This document shows positions 57,816 to 64,000 of a stretch of 64,000 bases of DNA, in pieces (positions within the stretch are counted from its first letter, which is position 1; the number at the start of each line of letters is the position of its first letter). The stretch is from NCBI GenBank assembly GCA_963799065.1, contig CAWCVJ010000001.1, positions 2,108,001 through 2,172,000 on the forward strand, written 5' to 3'. This DNA is from JAJPHW01 sp963799065. GTDB taxonomy: Bacteria; Acidobacteriota; Terriglobia; Terriglobales; Acidobacteriaceae. Made by a program: the position numbers and the translations under genes. Below the pieces are notes generated by a model, which worked only from the letters and a program-made list of their open reading frames with translations, was not told where the DNA came from and did no database searches.

Positions 57816-60803
57816 CTAGCTGCACCCGCTTGTGCTGCCGCAACTCATGCATCTGTAGCAACTGCCGTTGCGGGTCATGATGCTGCCGCAGAAGCTGCAG
57901 GATGGGGCGTCGCCCATGTCCACGATGTCGCGCAAGGCGTCGGCGGCGTGGGACGATCCCATGGCTGGGGGCCGTCCCGCGCTGACGTCGCCCATTTCCG
58001 CCGCGGGCAATTGATTGGGCACGCGCAGGCGGAAGTTTTCGAAGAGCGATTGCTGTTGTCCGCTGAGGAAGCGAATCTGCATCCAGCGGAAGATGTAATC
58101 CATGATCGACTTGGCGAAGCCGATTTCAGGATTGCTCGACCAGCCGCTGGGCTCGAAGCGCGTGTGCGCGAACTTATCACAGAACAGCTTCAGCGGAACG
58201 CCATGTTGTAGCGCGAGCGATACCGCCAGCGCGAAGCTGTCCATTAGGCCGCTGACCGTCGAACCTTCCTTCGCCATGGTGATAAACAACTCGCCCGGCT
58301 TGCCATCGCGATAGAGCCCCACGGTCAGGTAGCCTTCATGGCCGCCGATGTTGAACTTGTGCGTGATTGAGGCGCGCTCGTCCTGAAGCTTGTGACGACG
58401 CGCGTGGGGCGGGCCGTCCAGGCTGTCTTCTTCGACTGGCGCGACCGCTTTCGTACCCGGAGCCTCAGCCGTCTTCGTGCCCGCCGCGGACAACGGTTGC
58501 GACTGCTTGCAGCCATCGCGATACACCGCGACCGCTTTGATGCCCATCTTCCACGCCTGAAGATAGACCTCCATGATGTCTTCGACCGTGGCGTTGTTAG
58601 GCAGGTTCACCGTCTTCGAGATCGCGCCGGAAATAAACGGCTGCGCCGCCGCCATCATCTTGAGGTGCCCCATGTAGTGAATCGAGCGCGTACCCTTGGC
58701 CGGCTTGAACGAGCAATCGAACACGGCGAGGTCTTGATCCTCAATGTGCGGCGCACCTTCAATCGTGCCGGTCGCGTCGATGTAGCTGACGATAGCGTCG
58801 GTCTGCTCGTGCGTGTAGCCGAGTTTGAACAGCGCCGTGGGCACGGTCTGGTTGACGATTTTGATCATGCCGCCGCCGACCAGCTTCTTATATTTGACCA
58901 GCGCCAGATCAGGCTCGACGCCGGTGGTATCGCAATCCATCATGAAGCCGATCGTGCCTGTCGGAGCCAGCACCGTCATCTGCGCGTTGCGATAGCCGAA
59001 CTTCTCGCCGTGGGCCAGCGCTTCGTCCCAGCACTGCTTCGAAGCTTCGAAAAGCGGCGATGGGACGTTCGTCTTATTAATGTTGTTCACCGACGCACGA
59101 TGCATGCGGATGACATCGAGGAACGGCTCGCGATTGATGTACCAGCCGGGGCAAGCGCCGCCCGGCATCACGTTCGCGCCTAGGTTAGTTTCGCTGAGAT
59201 TTTTCTGCGTTGGCTCCGTTACTGGAACCAGTGGCGGGCACAACTGCGCAATCTTCGACGATTGCAGATACGCTTCGCCGCACATGATCGCTGTTACGCA
59301 GGCCGCATAGTCACGTCCTCCATCGGAATCGTATGGCAAGCCCGCGGCCATCAACAGCGCTCCCAGGTTCGCGTAGCCCAGTCCCAGCGGACGATAATCA
59401 TGCGAATTCTTTCCGATCAACTCCGTGGGATAGCCCGCGTTGTCGACCAGAATCTCCTGCGCCGTAATGAGAATGTCTACCGCGTGGCGATAGGCTTCCA
59501 CGTCAAACGTGCCGTTGGGCGCGAACTTCAGCAGGTTCATGCTGGCCAAGTTGCAAGCTGAATCGTCCAGGAACATGTATTCGCTGCACGGATTCGACGC
59601 ATTGATGCGCGCCGTGTTTTTCGACGTATGCCAGCGGTTTACCGTGGTGTCATATTGCATACCGGGATCGCCGCACTGCCAGGTGGCATCCGAAATCTTG
59701 CGCAGCAGTTCTTTCGCTTTGAAGGTGTGCATTGGACGCCCGTCGCGAATCGCGCGCGTGCTGAAGTCGGCATCTTTCATCACGGCGTACATGAAGTCGT
59801 CAGTCACGCGCACGGAGTTGTTCGCGTTCTGGAAGAAGATCGAGGAATAGGCCTCGGAATCGGGCGACGACCCGTCGTAGCCTTCGCGGACTAAAGCGTG
59901 AGCCTTTGCCTCTTCTTTGCTCTTGCAGTCGATGAAGTCGACGATGTCGGGATGATCCACATTCAGGATCACCATTTTGGCTGCACGCCGCGTCTTGCCG
60001 CCTGACTTGATCACGCCCGCAAAGGCATCGAAGCCGCGCATAAAGCTCAGCGGACCGCTCGCCGTTCCGCCGCCGCTCAACTGCTCTGTCGACGAACGCA
60101 GCGGCGACAAGTTTGTCCCTGTGCCCGATCCCCACTTGAACAACATGCCTTCCGTCTTGGCCAGCGTGAGGATCGAGTCGAGCGAGTCCTTCACTGAGTT
60201 GATGAAGCACGCCGAGCACTGTGGCTTGGTGTATCCGGTGACGCCAAATTCCACTTTGCCGCTCTCCGCATTCCAGTGCCAGTTCTGGGCATCCGACATC
60301 GGCTCGATGCGGTCGCAGCCTACGTTGAACCACACCGGAGAGTTGAACGCCGCATACTGCCGCACCAGAATGAAAGTTAGTTCATCGTGAAAAGTCGCCG
60401 CGTCTTCCGCGCTGCTGAAGTATCCCTGAGCCAAGCCCCACGCGCTGATCGTCTCCGCCACGCGCGTAATCAGCTGCCGCACCCCGGTCTCGCGCTCCGG
60501 CGTCCCGACCGTTCCGTGCAGATATTTGCTGGCCACAATGTTAGTCGCCGTCATCGACCAATCCTTGGGCGTCTCGACGTCTTTTTGTTCGAAGATCACG
60601 TTGCCTTTCGAATCCGTGATCTGCGCGAGGCGCATCTCCCACTCGATTTCGTCGTAGGGAGACACGCCGGGCTTGGTAAACAAGCGCCGGAAGGTCAATC
60701 CCGGAGTCTTCTTTATCGGTGCGGTTGCTGGGCTGGCGGGGGACGTGGAAACGCTGGCGGCTTCGGCTTTCGAGGGGGCTCCCTGGGTGGATACTTCCGG
60801 CAT
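57816..60803 (-). CDS. nrdJ: Vitamin B12-dependent ribonucleotide reductase (class II)
   Basis: Makes deoxyribonucleotides using adenosylcobalamin, independent of oxygen. 995 residues. Seen: PQCSACFINSV with the first redox Cys, a long catalytic barrel with NPCSEYMFLDDSACNLAS (radical Cys and Glu), a second redox Cys region, and a C-terminal zinc-ribbon-like segment with repeated Cys (SCSFCG, CYRCMSCG). Residues 1-35 are Ala/Ser/Pro-rich and probably unordered. ATG 60803 has GGAG about ten bases upstream. No NrdA/B or cobalamin riboswitch was found. Confidence 0.96.
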   Translation of the reverse strand: MPEVSTQGAPSKAEAASVSTSPASPATAPIKKTPGLTFRRLFTKPGVSPYDEIEWEMRLAQITDSKGNVIFEQKDVETPKDWSMTATNIVASKYLHGTVGTPERETGVRQLITRVAETISAWGLAQGYFSSAEDAATFHDELTFILVRQYAAFNSPVWFNVGCDRIEPMSDAQNWHWNAESGKVEFGVTGYTKPQCSACFINSVKDSLDSILTLAKTEGMLFKWGSGTGTNLSPLRSSTEQLSGGGTASGPLSFMRGFDAFAGVIKSGGKTRRAAKMVILNVDHPDIVDFIDCKSKEEAKAHALVREGYDGSSPDSEAYSSIFFQNANNSVRVTDDFMYAVMKDADFSTRAIRDGRPMHTFKAKELLRKISDATWQCGDPGMQYDTTVNRWHTSKNTARINASNPCSEYMFLDDSACNLASMNLLKFAPNGTFDVEAYRHAVDILITAQEILVDNAGYPTELIGKNSHDYRPLGLGYANLGALLMAAGLPYDSDGGRDYAACVTAIMCGEAYLQSSKIAQLCPPLVPVTEPTQKNLSETNLGANVMPGGACPGWYINREPFLDVIRMHRASVNNINKTNVPSPLFEASKQCWDEALAHGEKFGYRNAQMTVLAPTGTIGFMMDCDTTGVEPDLALVKYKKLVGGGMIKIVNQTVPTALFKLGYTHEQTDAIVSYIDATGTIEGAPHIEDQDLAVFDCSFKPAKGTRSIHYMGHLKMMAAAQPFISGAISKTVNLPNNATVEDIMEVYLQAWKMGIKAVAVYRDGCKQSQPLSAAGTKTAEAPGTKAVAPVEEDSLDGPPHARRHKLQDERASITHKFNIGGHEGYLTVGLYRDGKPGELFITMAKEGSTVSGLMDSFALAVSLALQHGVPLKLFCDKFAHTRFEPSGWSSNPEIGFAKSIMDYIFRWMQIRFLSGQQQSLFENFRLRVPNQLPAAEMGDVSAGRPPAMGSSHAADALRDIVDMGDAPSCSFCGSIMTRNGSCYRCMSCGSTSGCS

Positions 60804-60969
60804 TGTCTTCTATCTCCTTACGGGCCTCGCTCCTTAAAGTCGGGCCCGCTGTCTCTACTACATTAGATGTTCGCCACGTCTTTTTTGGACGTAGCGGTGG
60901 CTTGTGCTTACTGCACCGGCGCTGCGCGGCGCCGGGCCCTGCTTTTGGTTTCTTTTGTAGAACTGGCGC

Positions 60970-61386
60970 CTAAGCGCCCGGGGGATAAACCGATGAAGCC
61001 ATCCAATCCTGCAATGCTGCCATTACTTTGCGGCGCTGGTTCGCGTCGTCGATTCTGGTGTAGCGAATAAAGGCTCGCCCGCTCAAAAGCTGCTCCCGCT
61101 CCGGGCTTCCCGGTTGAAACATCCGCTCCATGGCGACGCTGAGATCGTCTGCATCCTTCAAAGTCAGCAACGCCAACATACGCTTGCCGTCGGCCGCGCC
61201 CGACTCGCCGGGAGCGATCACTTCTTCCCCAATCGCCAGGATTCCCGGTCGTGCTGGCAGTGATAGCGCGGTCAATCGGCCCTCGCAGCGCATCCAAACC
61301 GACCATGCCAAGCGGCGATGATCCAAAGTGGGCTCATAGCCATGCCGCGCCAACGACTCGTTCACGATATGCGTTAGAACTTCCAC
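60970..61386 (-). CDS. Unknown protein upstream of nrdJ
   Basis: A 138-residue soluble protein that I do not recognise. It begins VEVLTHIVNESLARHGYEPTLD; the middle is strand-rich (RLTALSLPARPGILAIGEEVI, KRMLALLTL) and the end is helical (FIRYTRIDDANQRRKVMAALQDWM). It starts at GTG 61386 with AGGAG eight bases upstream, behind a near-consensus promoter. The nrdJ start is 166 bases downstream on the same strand, so a shared transcript is possible; a link to B12 or nucleotide metabolism is not shown. Confidence 0.6.
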   Translation of the reverse strand: MEVLTHIVNESLARHGYEPTLDHRRLAWSVWMRCEGRLTALSLPARPGILAIGEEVIAPGESGAADGKRMLALLTLKDADDLSVAMERMFQPGSPEREQLLSGRAFIRYTRIDDANQRRKVMAALQDWMASSVYPPGA

Positions 61387-61881
61387 AGATTTCTCCTGTT
61401 TTGGAATCGTTTCGCGGCTGGCGATTTCTTCATGGGAGTTTCACATTACGCCTGCATGTTGGGTGTGTCAAGATGCCGCCCCTAGATATTGTATGCAAAG
61501 CAATTAACCAGCAAGATGCCGCCAGCCAAACCATGATTTCCACAGGGTTTGGAAGGCTTGTGTGAGGCGGACATACTAGTGCGCCGCCGTTACCCCTGTA
61601 GGCGCGGGCGTCCCCGCCCGTGCGCCCGAATCCGAAATGCATATTCAAGGGTGAGCCTGAAATCTACGCGCCAACTGGGGGACGGTCAATTCCCCAAGAT
61701 GTGTGCAATGGAAGAAAAAGGTGGAAAGTCTTCCCACCTGAGGAAACCGTACTCGACTAAGCCTCGCTCTCGCCGAAAAGCCTCTAGCAGCGGGCGTTAC
61801 AGCCCTCGCCGAAATGATGCTTCAGATGTCTGCCTGAGAAATCAATCCCACATTTCCACAGATGGCGCACAGGAAATGCAA
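61387..61881. other. 495-base gap, non-coding apart from a promoter and a palindrome
   Basis: A GGGCG/CGCCC hairpin with outer GGCGC/GCGCC arms lies at 61601-61626, similar in style to the other GC-rich palindromes. Open frames here (for example 61549-61983 plus) are not gene-like. The promoter at 61443-61471 serves the leftward gene. Confidence 0.5.
61443..61471 (-). promoter_or_regulatory. Sigma-70 promoter of the gene upstream of nrdJ
   Basis: On the minus strand TTGACA (61471-61466), 17-base spacer, TAATGT (61448-61443). This is a near-consensus promoter whose start would lie about 50 bases before the GTG at 61386. Confidence 0.72.
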
Positions 61882-62649
61882 TTATTCGAGCACGCTGTCA
61901 TCAAGTTTCTTGCGTCCCCAGTCGGCAGCCGCTTGCACAAATGCCAGCACCAGTGGATGCGGATTGTCCGCCGTGGACGATAACTGCGGCTGAAACAGCG
62001 TGGCAACAAAGAACCGATGCGTGGGCGACTCGATGGCTCGAATCTCTCCCCCCGGGCCACGCGCTACGACCGGGAAGCCAGCCTCCATCACGGCGTACTC
62101 GAAATCAGGATTGACCTCAAAGTTGCAGAAGAACTCCTCCGACACAGTGTCCTTGCCGTAAAACGACTGCAAATACGATCCCGGACGCAGCCTGATCTCC
62201 GGCACCATGCCATGCAGCTTCGGCTCGCCCGCCGCATCCGGCATGGCGCAGGCTACCGGATAAATCACGATATTCTTCGAGCCCGAATTATTCTCCGCCG
62301 AGTCTGCGTCGGCGATGCCCAAAACATTCCGCGCGCACTCGATCACCGTGTATTGAAATCCGCCGCACGTACCGAGAAACGGCCAGTCGTTTCGCCGTGC
62401 GAACTCGATCCCCTTCAGCATGCCTTCAAAACTCTTATAAGGACTCCCCGCCGAGGCCCACAATCCGTCAAACTTCTCCAGAATCTTCTTCGCGTCGCCA
62501 GCTACCAGTGACGGAGTCGGAATCCACGCCGACTCGACCGGCAGGCCAATCTTTGCCGCCGTGTGTTGCAGCGCATCATTGGTCGCGTGATGAGAACGGA
62601 ACTCAGGATTGAAGTCCCCCAAAATTCCAATGCGGATTGAATCACTCAC
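61882..62649 (-). CDS. CTP-synthase-like glutamine amidotransferase domain protein with altered triad
   Basis: A 255-residue stand-alone class I amidotransferase fold, related to the C-terminal half of CTP synthase. The nucleophile elbow is kept (FLGTCGGFQYTVIE, Cys95), and the SAGSPYKS loop replaces the usual PGGFG. The His-x-Glu of the triad, normally in FHPE, reads Gln220-Pro-Gln222 (LFQPQLSS). Glutaminase chemistry by the normal triad is therefore doubtful. A family of 'CTP synthase C-terminal region-related' proteins is known and this fits it. It stands alone and follows a REP-like palindrome. Confidence 0.82.
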   Translation of the reverse strand: MSDSIRIGILGDFNPEFRSHHATNDALQHTAAKIGLPVESAWIPTPSLVAGDAKKILEKFDGLWASAGSPYKSFEGMLKGIEFARRNDWPFLGTCGGFQYTVIECARNVLGIADADSAENNSGSKNIVIYPVACAMPDAAGEPKLHGMVPEIRLRPGSYLQSFYGKDTVSEEFFCNFEVNPDFEYAVMEAGFPVVARGPGGEIRAIESPTHRFFVATLFQPQLSSTADNPHPLVLAFVQAAADWGRKKLDDSVLE

Positions 62650-62764
62650 CGCGTTAGTTTAATTGAGATCAGCGGTCAGTTGGGTGGATAGAGGGTAAGC
62701 AATGAGGTGCCAACGATGTTGAGTTGATGCCGAACCCGAGAGCCCGGCAGTTGGCGTTCAAAGT

Positions 62765-62809
62765 AGACACCCCACCTTTTCGCGCAGTTTGCGACAGGGT
62801 GGGGTGTCT
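62765..62809. repeat. REP-like two-part palindrome
   Basis: Perfect 12-base outer stem AGACACCCCACC (62765-62776) / GGTGGGGTGTCT (62798-62809) with an inner TCGC/GCGA stem. The core CCCCACCTTTTCGCG...TTGCGA...TGGGG parallels the REP copies at 41972 and 42106. It lies just beyond the Spy-like gene and could also end its transcript, though there is no U-run. Confidence 0.75.
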
Positions 62810-62822
62810 GCGCCGAACCGAA

Positions 62823-63305
62823 TTATGGCTGCGGCGGCGGAGTTCCTTGGTCGCCGCCATCCGGCGCTCCTCCCCGATGTCCTTGCATCCACTGTTGCCG
62901 TTTCGCTTGCATTGCGTCCCATTTCTTTTGTTGTTCGGGATCGAGCGCCGCGCGGATCTGGGCGTCGGTATCCTGGCGCAACTGCATGGCCTTGCTGTGC
63001 CGGTCCTGCGGAGAAGTCGCGCTGTCCTGGTGCATGGCATCCATCTGCGACTTCTCATTCTGTAGGATGCTCATGAATTTGCTTTGCTGATCCGACGTAA
63101 GGTTGAGCTGCTTGGTCAAATGCTTCACGCGATCCGCCGGGTCAGGTGGACCATGATGATGGCCTCCATTCTGCATCGCGGGTGGGTCTCCACCGGGTTG
63201 ACCCATCTGATCGGGGGGCGGAGGCGCATCCTGGGCCGTAACGAAGGGAGCGGCAGCCGATAAAACTCCCGCCGCAACCAGAACTAAAAGGCATTGTTTG
63301 AACAT
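62823..63305 (-). CDS. Spy/CpxP-like periplasmic protein
   Basis: About 160 residues with a signal peptide (CLLVLVAAGVLSAAAPFVTAQ) and a low-complexity Pro/Gly/His/Asp region including HHHG. A helical domain then follows: RVKHLTKQLNLTSDQQSKFM, LQNEKSQMD, and ALDPEQQKKWDAMQAKR. The LTxxQxxxxxxI(L/F) and LxPEQxxxW pattern is that of Spy/CpxP/zinc-resistance-type periplasmic chaperones. ATG 63305 has AAGGAG at good spacing; an adjacent ATG at 63308 is closer. The role in envelope stress is inferred from the family. Confidence 0.8.
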   Translation of the reverse strand: MFKQCLLVLVAAGVLSAAAPFVTAQDAPPPPDQMGQPGGDPPAMQNGGHHHGPPDPADRVKHLTKQLNLTSDQQSKFMSILQNEKSQMDAMHQDSATSPQDRHSKAMQLRQDTDAQIRAALDPEQQKKWDAMQAKRQQWMQGHRGGAPDGGDQGTPPPQP

Positions 63306-63515
63306 CATTTTCTCCTTGGAATGAGATCTACACAACCCTATGAATGAAAGCTGGCAGCTTAAGTTGCGCCCGAACACACGCTGAAGCGAAATCTCTACAA
63401 AACTTTACCGCGAGCAACAGGGATCGACTCGGCCGCCCCATGTCTGCCGCTATCCAATGTCGCCTTGCAAAATCCGTCGCTTGCCGATTACTCTGACTTG
63501 CCGGGGAAAACTTCC

Positions 63516-64000
63516 ATGTCGAATGTTGCCAACAGCTCGCCCGATATCGATTCCACGCTACAAGAGCAGCGCCGCTTTGAGCCACCCGCCAAATTCAGCG
63601 AGCACGCTCACATCAAGGACTTCGCCGAGTACGAAGCCATTTATCGCGAGTCGGTCGAGCAGCCCGAGGAATTCTGGGGCAAGATCGCCAGCGAACTTCA
63701 CTGGTTCAAGAAATGGGACAAGGTTCTCGACTGGCAAGCGCCGTGGGCCAAGTGGTTCGTTGGCGGAGAGATGAATCTGTCGTACAACTGCCTGGACCGT
63801 CACGTACAGAGTTGGCGCAAGAACAAAGCCGCGATCATCTGGGAGGGCGAACCCGGCGAGCTTCGCACATACACCTACCATCAACTCCATCGCGCGGTGC
63901 AGAAATTCGCCAACGTGCTCAAGTCGCTCGGCGTGAAGAAAGGCGACCGCATCGCCATCTACATGGGCATGACGCCCGAGTTGCCCATTGCTATGCTGGC
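63516..64000 (+). CDS. acsA: Acetyl-CoA synthetase (5' part, cut by window edge)
   Basis: The first 161 codons of an acyl-adenylate-forming enzyme. It begins MSNVANSSPDIDSTLQEQR and shows the acetate-CoA ligase N-terminal pattern: YEAIYRESVEQPEEFW, VLDWQAPWAKWFVGGEMNLSYN (W-x-N-x-x-Y-N type), CLDRHV, AAIIWEGEPG, and KGDRIAIYMGMTPELPIAML. ATG 63516 follows GGGGAAAA. The frame is open to the right edge, so ATP-binding and CoA-binding parts lie outside. The 210-base gap to the Spy-like gene holds no other gene. Confidence 0.93.
   Translation, partial: MSNVANSSPDIDSTLQEQRRFEPPAKFSEHAHIKDFAEYEAIYRESVEQPEEFWGKIASELHWFKKWDKVLDWQAPWAKWFVGGEMNLSYNCLDRHVQSWRKNKAAIIWEGEPGELRTYTYHQLHRAVQKFANVLKSLGVKKGDRIAIYMGMTPELPIAML

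Noticed and set aside
60804..60969. Possible cobalamin riboswitch before nrdJ
   Set aside because: A CCGGCGC/GCGCCGG hairpin is present but no recognisable B12-box (GCCACTG) or conserved core was seen, and the gap is short.
61549..61983. 144-codon plus-strand frame before the amidotransferase gene
   Set aside because: Ser/Arg-rich and crosses a palindrome; it overlaps the 3' end of the amidotransferase on the other strand.
1..64000. tRNA, rRNA, CRISPR array, prophage or complete insertion sequence
   Set aside because: No cloverleaf, GGTTCRANYCC arm in a non-coding gap, direct-repeat array, phage gene block, or IS with terminal repeats was found; the RAYT lacks IS ends.

Overview
The window is a 64 kb piece of a bacterial chromosome that reads most easily as Acidobacteriota, class Terriglobia (Koribacter/Sulfotelmatobacter-like). 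This placement is inference. It rests on the Acidobacteria-type VWFA-related secreted protein (48467-49462), the GloVer-repeat secreted protein (42996-44225), the many short intergenic palindromes with a REP-associated transposase, and the gene content in general. No rRNA, tRNA, CRISPR array or prophage was found. Both edges cut genes: a chemoreceptor at the left and acetyl-CoA synthetase at the right.

Layout. 1-9.2 kb is a motility block. A chemoreceptor, motB, motA and flbD run leftward. Flagellin, flaG, fliD, fliS and two small unrecognised genes run rightward from a sigma-28-like promoter. 9.2-17.9 kb is mixed: two secreted beta-propeller-like proteins, a ferredoxin-NADP reductase, a GT39-type membrane glycosyltransferase, threonine dehydratase, an SH3/TPR-like periplasmic protein and undecaprenyl-diphosphatase. 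17.8-23.2 kb is a leftward amino-acid catabolic operon: an acyl-CoA carboxylase carboxyltransferase subunit, HMG-CoA lyase, enoyl-CoA hydratase, a hot-dog thioesterase and histidine ammonia-lyase. This looks like part of leucine breakdown followed by the first step of histidine breakdown. 23.3-27.6 kb carries a pair of secreted M16 peptidases, one with and one without the zinc site, and a phage-type muramidase. 27.8-34.7 kb is housekeeping: yebC, tlyA, glnB, glnD, a YtxH pair and mnmA.

34.8-44.2 kb is the accessory region. It holds a DUF2059 protein, a vapC remnant, an orphan HTH antitoxin, an intact vapBC with a palindromic operator over its -10 box, enolase, endonuclease IV, a YmdB-type phosphodiesterase and a HAD phosphatase. 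After these come a REP-associated transposase with nearby palindromic repeats, a truncated secreted protein and the GloVer protein. 44.2-56.2 kb has uvrA with a LexA-box-like palindrome upstream, envelope proteins, tag, a Nudix protein, a frameshifted phosphoesterase, engB, a PilZ protein and an amidase with an unusual GAF-TM-AMIN-amidase layout. 56.2-57.7 kb is a compact leftward cassette of four small genes of unknown function, one interrupted by an amber codon and one ending in a TIR/deoxyribosyltransferase-like protein. 57.7-64 kb has a cluster of palindromes, B12-dependent ribonucleotide reductase, an unknown gene, a CTP-synthase-like amidotransferase with altered catalytic residues, a Spy-like protein and acs.

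The best candidates for something undescribed are the 56.2-57.7 kb cassette, the GAF-amidase, and the RAYT with its two families of palindromic elements. All functional statements come from reading motifs by eye; no database search was possible.
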